Positions 19,201 through 27,617 of a DNA stretch of 64,000 nt are shown one piece after another. The stretch spans positions 62,001 through 126,000 of the forward strand of contig JANWVT010000003.1 of the NCBI GenBank assembly GCA_025056255.1, in the 5' to 3' direction. Under the pieces are notes generated by a model. It made no database searches. It saw only the letters and a list, made by a program, of their open reading frames with translations, and was not told the origin of the DNA. The stretch is from Bernardetiaceae bacterium. Lineage in GTDB: Bacteria > Bacteroidota > Bacteroidia > Cytophagales > Thermoflexibacteraceae. The number at the start of each line of letters is the position of its first letter. The stretch's first letter is position 1. A program made the position numbers and the translations under genes.

Positions 19201-19602
19201 GACAAGCTCATGCAAGATGCCGTACGCAAATCAGTCAATACTTTTGCTTCTGTTTGGTTGCGCAACGATGGCAAGGGCAATTTTACACCGTTGCCGCTAC
19301 CCATTGAAGCACAAATGAGTAAAATTTTTGTGTTTCATGTCACCGATGTGAACCGCGACAGTCGCCCCGATGTGCTCATTGGCGGTAACTTGTACGGCGT
19401 AAGCACATATCAGGGGCGCTATGATGCTTTTTGTGGCTTGCTACTACTCAATCAAGGAAATGGAGAGTGGCAAACCTTGCTGCCCCACCAGTCAGGATGG
19501 CTTACCGAGGGCGAAGTGCGCGACATTAAACCTATTACCATAGGCAACAAACAACGCTGGTTAGTTGCTCGCAACAACGAGCATCTGCTCATGTTGGAAT
19601 AA
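16264..19602 (+). CDS. VCBS/FG-GAP repeat lipoprotein with ASPIC/UnbV domain
   Basis: The ATG at 16264 is chosen because it begins a lipoprotein signal (MKATLYSTLLSLCILVAC, lipid-accepting C18). The 1,112-residue product has many calcium-binding Asp-rich loops: DFNLDGKID, DVNADGYPD, DYDKDGDLD, DLNNDGWDD, DYDNDGQKD, DLDNDGDLD and later DFDQDGDLD. This is the VCBS/FG-GAP beta-propeller pattern, arranged as two propeller blocks. Between them, about residues 520-600, is an ASPIC/UnbV segment (GIGAKVFVKTGDKVQMQQL, FGLGEATVVDSLVVIWP). Such CRTAC1-like proteins are abundant in Bacteroidota, usually at the cell surface and often near TonB/SusD systems. No receptor pair is adjacent here. The ligand is unknown. 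Confidence 0.92.
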   Translation: MKATLYSTLLSLCILVACRQEHQSQLGNPLFTALDASHTGVDFANQLTDTERINILDYLYYYNGGGVAAADFNLDGKIDLFFTGNQVKNRLYLNKGNFQFEDITEKAGVGGYADWKTGVTIADVNADGYPDIYVCAVGNYKGLEGANELYINNGNLTFTEKAAEYGLDFTGFSTQAAFFDYDKDGDLDCYLLNHAVHTSRSYDRVTARNLRNNESGDYLFRNETIPAKELKGKKPAKVFTNVSEQAGIFGAAMGYGLGIVVADLNNDGWDDLYIGNDFHEDDYYYINNRNGTFTESLKNTFGHISRFTMGCDAADLNNDGYLDLLTLDMYPEDETVEKSSVGEDPFDIYQFKLAYGFTYQFSRNCLQLNLGGKKFADIASLAGVAATDWSWSALIADYDNDGQKDIFITNGIPHRPNNLDYIKFLANDSLRAAIGNPKEIDRRSIELMPQGKVHNYLFKGEQGYRFSDYSLVWGLHEPDFSNGAVYADLDNDGDLDLVTNRINQKAGIYRNNAEKINKNNQISITFRGDSLNRMGIGAKVFVKTGDKVQMQQLTLTRGFLSAVAPILHFGLGEATVVDSLVVIWPDLRREVKTQIPVNQLITLNIANASKQEAATLLPLFAPPPKPLFSQLAPPVSWQHRENTFFDFNREPLIPFKVSTEGPKIAVGDINGDGLADMYLCGAKYQSGALYLQTRKGFAPLPMPDVEADSIYEDVDAAFFDADGDGDLDLYVVSGGNEFFGQMEEQYDRLYRNDGKGNFRRDRQALPPMPDNKSCVRPADFDQDGDLDLFVGGRVVAYAYGRTPRSYLLQNDGKGNFKDIANTINGLADVGMVTDARWADLNGDQQLDLIVVGDWMAPTLFLNQQGKLTLTSGNGLQNLSGLWQTVAAADLDGDGDTDLLAGNLGLNTKLIKDANPLLQIFVKDFDKNGKEEQILAYNRGEKMYPVAFKDELGKQIPSIINKKFTAYHLYAGKPLSEVIEDKLMQDAVRKSVNTFASVWLRNDGKGNFTPLPLPIEAQMSKIFVFHVTDVNRDSRPDVLIGGNLYGVSTYQGRYDAFCGLLLLNQGNGEWQTLLPHQSGWLTEGEVRDIKPITIGNKQRWLVARNNEHLLMLE

Positions 19603-19634
19603 TTGCCAATAGAAAAAAATTGGTGGCTGCGTTA

Positions 19635-19642
19635 TACTTTTG
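19635..19642 (+). promoter_or_regulatory. Candidate -7 box (TACTTTTG)
   Basis: Perfect TAnnTTTG match 20 bp before the ATG at 19663. No -33 box is clear at the expected distance. Confidence 0.35.
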
Positions 19643-19662
19643 TCAAACAATTATCCAATTCC

Positions 19663-20595
19663 ATGAAAGTACTGCTTAGTTGTCCACCTATGATTGGACA
19701 AATCCATGAGTTCAGGCATTTGTTTGAAGCAGCAGGTGTTGAGCTAGTCATCCCCAACTTTGTGCAAACCCTTACCGAGCAGCAATTAATTGAAATGCTG
19801 CCTGAATTTGACGGTTGGATTATTGGCGACGACCCTGCTACTGAAAAAGTACTAACAGCTGGCAAAGCAGGTAAGTTAAAGGCTTGTGTCAAGTGGGGAA
19901 TTGGAGTAGACAACGTAGACTTTCAGGCATGCGAGCGGTTGGGTATCCCAGTTTCCAACACGCCATATATGTTTGGCAACGAAGTGGCAGACTTAGCAGT
20001 TTCCTATTTGTTAGCATTGGCGCGCCACACCTTTCTTATTCACAAAGGCGTATTGGAAGGCAAATGGCTCAAACCGCCGGGCATGAGCCTGCAAGGCAAA
20101 ACCGTAGCCATTTTGGGCTATGGCGATATAGGCATGCACGTTGCCAAAAGGCTTAGTGCTTTCGATATGCAACTGATAGCCTATGACCCCTACACTCGTT
20201 TTCGCGACAAAGTCAAAGGTGTAGAATTTCAAACCTTTCCTAATGGACTTTCATATGCCGATTTTTTGGTGATTACCTGTGCACTCACCCCAGAAACTCG
20301 CCATTTGGTCAATGCTGGCACAATGAGTATGGCAAAAAATGGCATTCGGATTATCAACGTATCGCGGGGGCAGGTAATAGATGAGAAAGCCTTAGTTGAA
20401 GCACTCAAAACAGGAAAAGTAGCTGCTGCTGCACTGGATGTGTTTGAAAAAGAGCCCTTGCCGATGGATTCACCGCTGCGTCATTTCGAGCAGTGCATTT
20501 TTGGTACGCATAATGGCTCCAATACTGTAGAAGCCGTATATCGGGCAAGCATGCGAGCCATAGAATTGCTGTTCGGCTTTTTAGGAATCAAATAA
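19663..20595 (+). CDS. D-isomer 2-hydroxyacid dehydrogenase (phosphoglycerate dehydrogenase-like)
   Basis: NAD-dependent oxidoreductase of the D-2-hydroxyacid family. The ATG at 19663 starts the catalytic domain (MKVLLSCPPM); the longer frame from 19603 would add an unlikely leader. The NAD-binding loop GYGDIG is at 152-157. The catalytic triad is intact: R235 in INVSRGQ, E264 in FEKEPLP and H283 in GTHNGSN. With 310 residues it lacks the ACT or regulatory C-terminal domain of long SerA forms. Substrate cannot be fixed: phosphoglycerate, glyoxylate/hydroxypyruvate and others are possible. No serB or serC lies beside it. An FkbM methyltransferase follows after 17 bp, so the two may share a transcript. 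Confidence 0.88.
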   Translation: MKVLLSCPPMIGQIHEFRHLFEAAGVELVIPNFVQTLTEQQLIEMLPEFDGWIIGDDPATEKVLTAGKAGKLKACVKWGIGVDNVDFQACERLGIPVSNTPYMFGNEVADLAVSYLLALARHTFLIHKGVLEGKWLKPPGMSLQGKTVAILGYGDIGMHVAKRLSAFDMQLIAYDPYTRFRDKVKGVEFQTFPNGLSYADFLVITCALTPETRHLVNAGTMSMAKNGIRIINVSRGQVIDEKALVEALKTGKVAAAALDVFEKEPLPMDSPLRHFEQCIFGTHNGSNTVEAVYRASMRAIELLFGFLGIK

Positions 20596-20612
20596 AGCAT
20601 AATAGGGGGCAA

Positions 20613-21431
20613 ATGAAACCCAAGCAACTAATTTTCAAAATACTGGGCAGGCGCAGCACTAAAAAACTCTTTTACAAGCTGCGCCGAAAGTTAAAGCCAC
20701 ACTTTTCTGAATCTGAAATAATTGCCGATTTTTTCTTCGATTTTGTAAAACCAGCTTACAAATGCGTCATGATAGATGTTGGGGTACACTTTGGAGAGTC
20801 TTGCTCTGAATATGCAGCAGCAGGTTGGCAAGTGCTTGGCTTCGAGCCAGACCCTAACAATCGCGCTAAAATTCCCTCTATCAAAGGCTTGCGGCTGTTT
20901 CCTTTTGCCGTTAGCGACAAAGACCACGAAATTGTCAATTTTTATACCAGCCGCGTGTCTTCTGGCATTTCTTCGCTTTCGGCATTTCATCCTTCTCATC
21001 TACCTGCAACTCAGGTGAAAACCATTACCTTGCGCACCATATTACAGCAAGAGAAAATAGAACGGGTAGATTTTCTCAAAATTGACATAGAAGGGCACGA
21101 TTTGTTCGCCCTCAAAGGATTCCCCTTCGAAATCTACCAGCCGTTAGTGATTTTGTGTGAATTTGAAGACTACAAAACTGTTCCCAACGGTTATACGTAC
21201 ACTACACTGGGAAACTTCCTTTTAGAAAAAGGCTACGTAGTATATCTTTCGGAATGGAAGCCTATTGTGCAGTACGGCACTCAACACGAGTGGGAGAGCA
21301 TTCGCCTGTACCCCGTGCGTTTGCACAACGCACAAGGCTGGGGTAATTTTATAGCCGTACAACCAGCTTACCAAGAAACTTTTGAGCGAGCTATGAATCG
21401 CTACTTAGCATTTATTCAACAATTTAGCTAA
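20613..21431 (+). CDS. FkbM-family SAM-dependent methyltransferase
   Basis: 272 residues. The start ATG at 20613 follows AGGGGGC, one of the clearer ribosome-binding sites in the window. The SAM-binding region has VMIDVGVHFGESCSEYAA and LGFEPDPNN, and the FkbM signature VDFLKIDIEGHDLFALKGF occupies about residues 151-170. FkbM enzymes O-methylate sugars and secondary metabolites, often in surface polysaccharide gene clusters. No glycosyltransferase is adjacent, so the target is unknown. It sits between the hydroxyacid dehydrogenase and the M42 peptidase with gaps of 17 and 11 bp, so the three genes are probably co-transcribed though they have no obvious common pathway. Confidence 0.9.
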   Translation: MKPKQLIFKILGRRSTKKLFYKLRRKLKPHFSESEIIADFFFDFVKPAYKCVMIDVGVHFGESCSEYAAAGWQVLGFEPDPNNRAKIPSIKGLRLFPFAVSDKDHEIVNFYTSRVSSGISSLSAFHPSHLPATQVKTITLRTILQQEKIERVDFLKIDIEGHDLFALKGFPFEIYQPLVILCEFEDYKTVPNGYTYTTLGNFLLEKGYVVYLSEWKPIVQYGTQHEWESIRLYPVRLHNAQGWGNFIAVQPAYQETFERAMNRYLAFIQQFS

Positions 21432-21442
21432 TCTGTAATCGT

Positions 21443-22513
21443 ATGGACGCACAAAGTAAAGCATTTCTGTACCGCTACCTGAACAATACTTCACCAGTAG
21501 GTTTTGAAGCCTCTGGGCAACAAATTTGGTTGGAATACCTCCAACCCTACATCCACAGTTATTTTACCGACACATATGGTACTGCTGTGGCGGTAGTCAA
21601 CCCCAACCAAAGCTACAAGGTGGTTATTGAAGCTCATGCCGATGAAATCTCTTGGTTTGTCAACTATATTTCTCCTGAGGGATATATCTACGTTATCAGA
21701 AATGGCGGGTCAGACTATGCTATTGCTCCCTCTATGCGGGTAAATATCCATACTGAAAAGGGAATTGTTAAAGGAGTGTTTGGCTGGCCTGCTATCCATG
21801 TACGCGATGAAAAAGATGACCCCAAACCCTCGCAAAAAAATATTGTGATAGATTGCGGTTGCGACTCGCGTGAAGAAGTGGAGTCACTCGGTATTCACGT
21901 AGGTTGTGTGGTTACCTATGAAGATGAGCTTGCTGAGCTAAACAGCAAATATTTTGTAGGGCGCGCACTCGACAACCGAATTGGTGGCTTTATGATTGCC
22001 GAAGTAACCCGCCGCTTATATGAAAATGGTATTCAGCTACCCTATACTTTGTATGCAGTAAATAGTGTGCAAGAAGAAGTAGGCTTGTATGGCGCTACAA
22101 TGATTGCCCGTCGTTTGCAGGCAGATGTAGCGATTTGTACCGATGTGTGTCATGATACCAAATCGCCTCTTTACGACAAAATCAAAAGTGGAGAGCAAAC
22201 CTGTGGGAAGGGTCCTGTACTGACCTACGGACCGGCAGTGCAAAATAATTTGCTCAAAAACCTTATTGAGGTAGCTCAGAAGGAAAACATCCCTTTCCAA
22301 AGAGCAGCTGTTTCGCGCACTACCGGCACCGATACCGATGCTTTTGCCTATGCTGGTATAGGCACTGCTTCGGCACTCATTTCGCTACCATTGAAGTATA
22401 TGCACACTACCGTAGAAATGGTTCATCGCGAAGACATAGAAAACATCATTCGCCTCATATATAGTTTTTTAGTACAACTGCCTGCTGGCGCCGATTTTCG
22501 CTACATTAAATAA
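21443..22513 (+). CDS. M42-family aminopeptidase
   Basis: Cytoplasmic two-metal aminopeptidase of the M42 family (PepA/YsdC/FrvX type). Metal and catalytic motifs visible: EAHADEISW near 64-72 (first metal His and Asp), GRALDNRIGG near 174-183 (bridging Asp), NSVQEEVGLYG near 202-212 (catalytic and metal Glu), and ICTDVCHDT (metal Asp). A late His is in YMHTTVEMVHRED. The length of 356 residues is normal. These enzymes form dodecameric tetrahedral particles that trim peptides. It is the last gene of a tight three-gene run. Confidence 0.92.
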   Translation: MDAQSKAFLYRYLNNTSPVGFEASGQQIWLEYLQPYIHSYFTDTYGTAVAVVNPNQSYKVVIEAHADEISWFVNYISPEGYIYVIRNGGSDYAIAPSMRVNIHTEKGIVKGVFGWPAIHVRDEKDDPKPSQKNIVIDCGCDSREEVESLGIHVGCVVTYEDELAELNSKYFVGRALDNRIGGFMIAEVTRRLYENGIQLPYTLYAVNSVQEEVGLYGATMIARRLQADVAICTDVCHDTKSPLYDKIKSGEQTCGKGPVLTYGPAVQNNLLKNLIEVAQKENIPFQRAAVSRTTGTDTDAFAYAGIGTASALISLPLKYMHTTVEMVHREDIENIIRLIYSFLVQLPAGADFRYIK

Positions 22514-22722
22514 AATGCCTCTACACTTGAAAAGCTAACGCAAGTTGTTTAGCAATAGCTTGGTAGTTTAGTTAGTTATTCAGCAAACACAAAAACAACA
22601 AACCATTGCTTGCTAAGCAACGAACAACAACGGGAGGTGCCAATCGGAAAAACACACTATTATTTTGCTTTTTCCGAAAAAGGAATTGCTACTATGCATA
22701 AGGGGTTGCCAGTAAAAACACG

Positions 22723-22735
22723 TGCAACGGCAACA
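22723..22735 (+). repeat. Single 13-bp repeat unit (TGCAACGGCAACA)
   Basis: One copy of the 13-bp unit that forms arrays at 10417, 26028 and 27618, preceded by CG as in the arrays. The gap 22514-22958 (445 bp) also holds an imperfect terminator-like stem, CGGAAAAA (22645-22652) with TTTTTCCG (22669-22676), and the frame described at 22742. Confidence 0.6.
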
Positions 22736-22741
22736 TAGAAA

Positions 22742-22897
22742 TTGTATTTTTTCAAGCATGCTGAATTGTACAACCGGTCTGAATTAGGCTTGATTGATAT
22801 TAGACGAGCCACACAACGAAAAGCAGAACAAGCATGGCTGTTACTACTCTTCGGTTCTGGTCTGTTTCAAGCAGCCGAGTTTAATGTTTGTTTGTAA
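22742..22897 (+). pseudogene. Possible gene remnant, 51 codons without ATG
   Basis: An open frame with no ATG reads with protein-like composition (ELGLIDIRRATQRKAEQAW, then a hydrophobic stretch) to TAA at 22895-22897. A TAG lies just upstream in frame. It could be the tail of a decayed gene or chance. I do not recognise a family. Confidence 0.2.
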
Positions 22898-22958
22898 AAA
22901 GTGCTGATAACAAGTATATTCATGAACAATTTGTGGAAATAGCCAAAAACTCTACCCA

Positions 22959-24341
22959 ATGAGATTATTTCTTCGCTTTGTCCAATACGTTGGTGTGGCA
23001 GGCTTATCATTAATCACCTGCACATGCAACAGTTCTTCAAAAGAAAACCGACAAACTGGCAAACGCTATATTCGGCCTGTAGATGCTAATGCGGCGTATT
23101 TACTGCACAAAGGGCTGCAAGAAGTAACCGACGTGGTGATTTATGATATTTTCTCGCCGCCTGTTGCAAGTCGCATTTATGCTTATACTGCTTTGGCTGC
23201 CTATGAAGCTACTCGTTGGGCAGATACAGCCAAATACCCTTCGCTGACAGCTCGCTTGCGAGGTTTTGATGCCATGCCCGTTCCGGCAACCAATATCAGC
23301 CGTGCAGCTGCACTGGCAGGTTTAAAAGCTATGCTCACCGTGGCGCGAAAGGTTACTTTTTCACACGACTCACTCAACCGTTGTGAAAAAGAAATGACAG
23401 AAGCCGTTGCCCAAAGTGGCTTGCCAGAGGAAACCCTTACGCAAGCACTTGATTTTGGCGAAGCAATAGGACAGGCTATTCTGTCGAGAGCCGCCAAAGA
23501 TAACTACAAAGAATCGCGTGGGTACCCCAAATACAATGTTACACCACGCGAAGAGGTCTGGAATCCTACCCCACCCGACTATGCAGATGCTTTAGAGCCA
23601 TACTGGTACACCATTGCTACTTTGGCGTTAGACTCAGCCTCTCAGTACAAGCCTCCCCGCCCCATTCCATACAATAAACAGAAGAACAGTGCTTACTTTA
23701 AAGAAGTGCAAGACGTGTTCGAGGTTAACAAAAACCTAACCGAAGAACAAAAAGAAATTGCATTTTTCTGGGACGACAACCCTTTTGTATCGCATCACAA
23801 AGGGCATGTTGTTTTTAATTCTAAAAAAATGACACCGGGCGGACACTGGATGATGATAGCATCACAAATCGCCCGCAATACTCATGCCGACGCACCCACA
23901 ACAGCCAAAACGTTCGCTTTGGTGAGCATTGCGTTGTTTGACGGCTTTATTTCTTGCTGGGAAGAGAAGTTCGACAGTAAAATGGTACGCCCCATTACTG
24001 TTATCAATCGCTATATTGATGAGCGATGGGAGCCTTTCCTACAAACCCCTCCGTTTCCGGAGTATACCAGTGGACACAGTGTGATTTCTGCTGCTGCCGC
24101 CGAGGTAATGACTACCCTGTATGGAGATAACTTTGCCTACCATGATAGCACTGAGGTGCCTTACGGACGTCCTGTTAGGAGTTTTCGCTCGTTTAGGCAG
24201 GCTGCCGAAGAGTGTTCCATCAGTCGGCTGTACGGAGGAATTCACTATCGGCACACGCTCAAAATAAGCAATGCACAAGGAAAAAAAGTAGGTCAATGGG
24301 TACTTTTGCGCACCCAAACTAACCCAATCGTTTTACAATGA
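22959..24341 (+). CDS. Vanadium-haloperoxidase/PAP2-type acid phosphatase lipoprotein
   Basis: 460 residues with a lipoprotein signal (C21 in LITCTC). The phosphate/vanadate-binding motifs of the PAP2-vanadium haloperoxidase superfamily are complete: KFDSKMVRP at 337-345 (K-x6-RP), YTSGHS at 369-374, and SRLYGGIHYRH at 422-432 with the catalytic histidine near H429. The long N-terminal helical part and the GIHY form are closer to the bacterial vanadium-dependent haloperoxidase group than to small PAP2 phosphatases. Halide oxidation or phosphatase activity cannot be told from motifs alone. It is membrane-anchored outside the cytoplasm. The stop overlaps the start of the GH32 gene by ATGA, implying coupled translation. 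Confidence 0.88.
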   Translation: MRLFLRFVQYVGVAGLSLITCTCNSSSKENRQTGKRYIRPVDANAAYLLHKGLQEVTDVVIYDIFSPPVASRIYAYTALAAYEATRWADTAKYPSLTARLRGFDAMPVPATNISRAAALAGLKAMLTVARKVTFSHDSLNRCEKEMTEAVAQSGLPEETLTQALDFGEAIGQAILSRAAKDNYKESRGYPKYNVTPREEVWNPTPPDYADALEPYWYTIATLALDSASQYKPPRPIPYNKQKNSAYFKEVQDVFEVNKNLTEEQKEIAFFWDDNPFVSHHKGHVVFNSKKMTPGGHWMMIASQIARNTHADAPTTAKTFALVSIALFDGFISCWEEKFDSKMVRPITVINRYIDERWEPFLQTPPFPEYTSGHSVISAAAAEVMTTLYGDNFAYHDSTEVPYGRPVRSFRSFRQAAEECSISRLYGGIHYRHTLKISNAQGKKVGQWVLLRTQTNPIVLQ

Positions 24342-25921
24342 AAACAATAACCTATTTGGGGTGGGGTATGTTAGCCTGTTTGTTTCTGTTGGCTTGCAGC
24401 CCCACTACGCAAAACAAGTTAGCCGAGCATGCTAACAGTGCAGATAGCACCACGGCACATCTACGTCCTCAGTTTCATTTTACGCCGCAAAAATTTTGGA
24501 CAAACGACCCCAATGGACTGTTGTATCACGATGGCGAGTTTCATCTTTTTTTCCAACACAATCCTTACGACAAAGTATGGGGGCATATGCACTGGGGACA
24601 TGCCGTTAGCAACGACCTGCTGCATTGGGAAGAGCTGCCCATTGCTATTGCCGAAGACACTGCCATGATATTTTCGGGTAGTGCAGTTGTAGATAAAAAC
24701 AACACAGCTGGCTTTGGTGAAAATGCTTTTGTAGCATTCTACACGGCTCACCGCATTTTGAACCCCAACAATCCAGATGTATATCTGCAAACCCAACACT
24801 TGGCATACAGTACCGACAAGGGGCGAACTTGGAAAAAATATGACCAAAATCCAATTATAGACTTGGGCAAAAAGGACTTCCGCGACCCCAAAGTTTTCTG
24901 GCATGCAGAAAGCCAAAAATGGATTATGGCTGTGAACCTTCCCAATGAACACAAAACACAATTTTACGGCTCCACTAATCTCAAAAACTGGGAGCTGCTA
25001 AGCGAATTCGGACCAGAGGGCAATACCGCTATTCCTTGGGAATGTCCTGATTTGTTCTCCTTGCCAGTAGAAAATGAACCCGGCAAGCAAAAATGGATAC
25101 TGCTCATCTCTGCCGAAGGACCCTACCCGGGTTTTCAAGGCATGCAATATTTCGTAGGCGACTTTGATGGCAAGCGCTTTAAAAATGACAACCCTGCCGA
25201 CAAGCCGCTTTATTTGGACTATGGACGCGATTATTTTGCCGCTGTTACGTTTAATCACATTCCTAACGAGCGCCGTGTGTTGCTAGGCTGGCTCAGTAAT
25301 TGGGCTTATGCCAACCAAGTACCAACTCATCCTTGGCGCAACGGCATGGCAATTCCGCGTATGCTGTACTTGCGCAAAGAACCCGATGGCTACCGTTTGC
25401 TGCAACAGCCTATCGAAACTGTCAATCACCTTGCTAAATCTGCTACGCGGCATCTAAATGTTGAGTTGCAACGCGTTGGCGAGTTTGTAGTGGGCAACCA
25501 AGAAAAAGGTGGCGACCTATACGACCTTGAAGCGACATTTGAGTTTGCTAATGATGCTGTTTTTGGGTTTAAAATTTTTAAAAGTGCTACTGAGGAAACT
25601 ACCATTCGCTACGACGCTGCCCGCAAAATGCTTTACTTAGACCGCAGCAAATCTGGCAATGTATCATTTAGCCCTCAATTCACTACCTTAGACAGCGTTG
25701 CCATTGATACACAGGGCGGCAATCTGAAACTGAGGGTTTTGTTTGACCGCAATACCGTAGAGGTATTCGCCCAAGATGGTCGCTACACCATGAGCAATGT
25801 TGTTTTTCCTTCTGAGAAAAGTCGTGGAGTAGTGGTGTTTGCTGAAAAAAGTAAAGGACTGGCAAAATTGGTCAGCTCTTCGTTTCGCGATTTAAAACCA
25901 GCACAGCAAACTCGGTTTTGA
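24338..25921 (+). CDS. GH32 fructan/sucrose hydrolase, lipoprotein
   Basis: 527 residues. A lipoprotein signal ends at C20 (LFLLACSP). The GH32 catalytic residues are all present: nucleophile D57 in WTNDPNG (54-60), the transition-state RDP at 182-184, and the acid/base E235 in WECPDLF. The five-bladed propeller is followed by a beta-sandwich (IDTQGGNLKLRVLFDRNTVEVF) typical of GH32. Activity is on fructosides such as levan, inulin or sucrose; the sequence resembles exo-acting levanase/fructanase types. Surface or periplasmic anchoring implies extracytoplasmic use of fructans. No SusC/SusD pair or fructokinase is next to it. Coupled by ATGA to the haloperoxidase-like gene. Confidence 0.95.
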   Translation: MKTITYLGWGMLACLFLLACSPTTQNKLAEHANSADSTTAHLRPQFHFTPQKFWTNDPNGLLYHDGEFHLFFQHNPYDKVWGHMHWGHAVSNDLLHWEELPIAIAEDTAMIFSGSAVVDKNNTAGFGENAFVAFYTAHRILNPNNPDVYLQTQHLAYSTDKGRTWKKYDQNPIIDLGKKDFRDPKVFWHAESQKWIMAVNLPNEHKTQFYGSTNLKNWELLSEFGPEGNTAIPWECPDLFSLPVENEPGKQKWILLISAEGPYPGFQGMQYFVGDFDGKRFKNDNPADKPLYLDYGRDYFAAVTFNHIPNERRVLLGWLSNWAYANQVPTHPWRNGMAIPRMLYLRKEPDGYRLLQQPIETVNHLAKSATRHLNVELQRVGEFVVGNQEKGGDLYDLEATFEFANDAVFGFKIFKSATEETTIRYDAARKMLYLDRSKSGNVSFSPQFTTLDSVAIDTQGGNLKLRVLFDRNTVEVFAQDGRYTMSNVVFPSEKSRGVVVFAEKSKGLAKLVSSSFRDLKPAQQTRF

Positions 25922-26027
25922 GCCATTAAAATCGGCAGTAATATTACTAAAACTCGACGAGCTTCGGGTTTTGGGTGGCTTATGCACATGACATTACGGA
26001 CTTCGTAGTGGTTGTTTGTGATACAGG

Positions 26028-26099
26028 AACGACAGCGACGTGCAACGGCAGCGTGCAACGGCGACGTGCAACGGCAGCGTGCAACGGCAGCGTGCAGCA
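26028..26099. repeat. 13-bp tandem repeat array B (four full units plus edges)
   Basis: Four perfect-length units of TGCAACGGCRRCG at 26041-26092, alternating AGCG and GACG endings. A degenerate unit AACGACAGCGACG (26028-26040) precedes them and a partial unit follows. The array lies between the convergent ends of the GH32 gene (25921) and the DUF2851 gene (26183). The rest of this 261-bp gap shows nothing else I can support. Confidence 0.9.
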
Positions 26100-26182
26100 T
26101 TTGCTGTTTATCAGGCAGGATTAACTTTTGTTGCTACCCTCTTTTAATACTGTTTTGCGTGCTTTGCAAAATCTGCGGAACG

Positions 26183-27481
26183 TTACTTAACTCCCCCACG
26201 CACCAAATAAGTACCGATGCCACATTGCAAGCATCGGCGGGGGCAGCAAAATTCATTGTATAGTTCTATGGCAGCCTGTGTGTCGGCGGCAGTTTGCAGC
26301 CGCAGCGGTAAAGGCTGCCAGCGACGGGTAACAGCATTGTCTTCGGGCGGCAGTTGTGCCATCAGTTGCACGGCTCGTTCCATACAATCTTCCCCTCCTT
26401 CGCGTTGTGCATAGGCTGCCAACAGAGGGAATACCGTGTTGATGAGCAAGGTAAGGGCACTTTCTCTTCCCAAACCGCCTAAGCGTCGCTCCGATGGCTT
26501 TTCGGGGAGGTAATGGTGTTGCCAATAGTCGCTGGGCGGCACACTAACGGCATCCACCAAAGGCTGTATGCTTGTTGTTTCAATCAGAACAGTAAACAAA
26601 TTGGGCAAGTGACAAAGAATGGCTGCTACCTGTGCTAACCTGCGCACGGGAAAATTGGCAGGGCGCATCTTAGCAGTTTTCCATACTTGTTTTGGCATCT
26701 GTTTGTTGGTTAGGTTGTACTTGTGTGCCAAATAGCGAAATTCGGCTTGTAACTGCTGCAGATAAGCATCGGAATAATCATCGGCTAACCATCCTGCCAC
26801 ACCCAGCAGCAATGCCTCTGCCAGCAAAGGCTCATGTAGGTTCTTGCGCAAAACAGCGTAAGGAAGCGAAAGCGACAATGCTAACATAGGCTCGGTATTA
26901 ATTTTGAACCCCATGTTGCGCATCAACAGCATATAAGCCACCTGTTGCCAGTCGCCGTTGTATCGCTGCAACCACTCCAACACCTCCGCCGACTTGCGAT
27001 GCAAGCGACGCACCAACATTCGGTCTGCCGTGGAAATAATAGTGAGGGGAGGCACGTTATACAGTTGAGAAGCACAGGCGATTTCCTGCGGTGGTTGTGC
27101 CAACATCAGTGCATAGCGTTCCCACATCAAAGGATGGGTGCGTTGTTTTAATGCCAGCACAGGAATAATGGAACCATCTGACCGCCGCAAGGGTTCTTCA
27201 AGCGCATCGTTTTCCCAGACAACGTGTAGAATTACTCCGTCGTAGGCTGCATTGAGCTGATGCCTGTGTCGCAGCCAATCGGTAGTGCGAACGTGTACTT
27301 CTATCTGCCCGAACCATTGCAGTGTGCCGATTTGTAAGGCTGCATCGGTAAAGTCAGCACCGGCATTGGGGTTGCGCGTACCGGGTTTGATGATGCTCAA
27401 CGGCTCACCACTTTCTGTTTGCAGATTCCTTTTGTCAAAATATTGAAACTGCCACAAGTAGCTGAGAAAATCTTCGTTCAT
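26183..27481 (-). CDS. DUF2851 family protein
   Basis: 432 residues from the ATG at 27481 (a TTG two codons upstream is also in frame). The N-terminal MNEDFLSYLWQFQYFD, then NPNAGADFTDAALQIG, WFGQIEVHVRTTDWLRH and VILHVVWEND, are the hallmarks of the DUF2851 family, found almost only in Bacteroidota. The GQIEVH-type pattern recalls nuclease-like folds, but no activity is established that I know of. There is a Cys-rich end (FCCPRRCLQCGIG) that could bind a metal. It is the last gene of a minus-strand block, separated from the GWxTD gene by 226 bp holding repeat array C, and it ends toward array B. Confidence 0.88.
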   Translation of the reverse strand: MNEDFLSYLWQFQYFDKRNLQTESGEPLSIIKPGTRNPNAGADFTDAALQIGTLQWFGQIEVHVRTTDWLRHRHQLNAAYDGVILHVVWENDALEEPLRRSDGSIIPVLALKQRTHPLMWERYALMLAQPPQEIACASQLYNVPPLTIISTADRMLVRRLHRKSAEVLEWLQRYNGDWQQVAYMLLMRNMGFKINTEPMLALSLSLPYAVLRKNLHEPLLAEALLLGVAGWLADDYSDAYLQQLQAEFRYLAHKYNLTNKQMPKQVWKTAKMRPANFPVRRLAQVAAILCHLPNLFTVLIETTSIQPLVDAVSVPPSDYWQHHYLPEKPSERRLGGLGRESALTLLINTVFPLLAAYAQREGGEDCMERAVQLMAQLPPEDNAVTRRWQPLPLRLQTAADTQAAIELYNEFCCPRRCLQCGIGTYLVRGGVK

Positions 27482-27617
27482 TGGCAAAAGGTCTCAAAAA
27501 TCTCCCTTTTTTGCAAGCAACTTGAACGAGGTCAATTCGGTAAATGGCGCAACTAATATGAGCGACTGTGCTGTTGTATGTTTTTACAAGCAAAAAAACA
27601 GTTTTTCGTAAGACACC

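Noticed and set aside
26028-26099. CRISPR array
   Set aside because: The 13-bp units are directly tandem with no unique spacers, and no cas gene is present.
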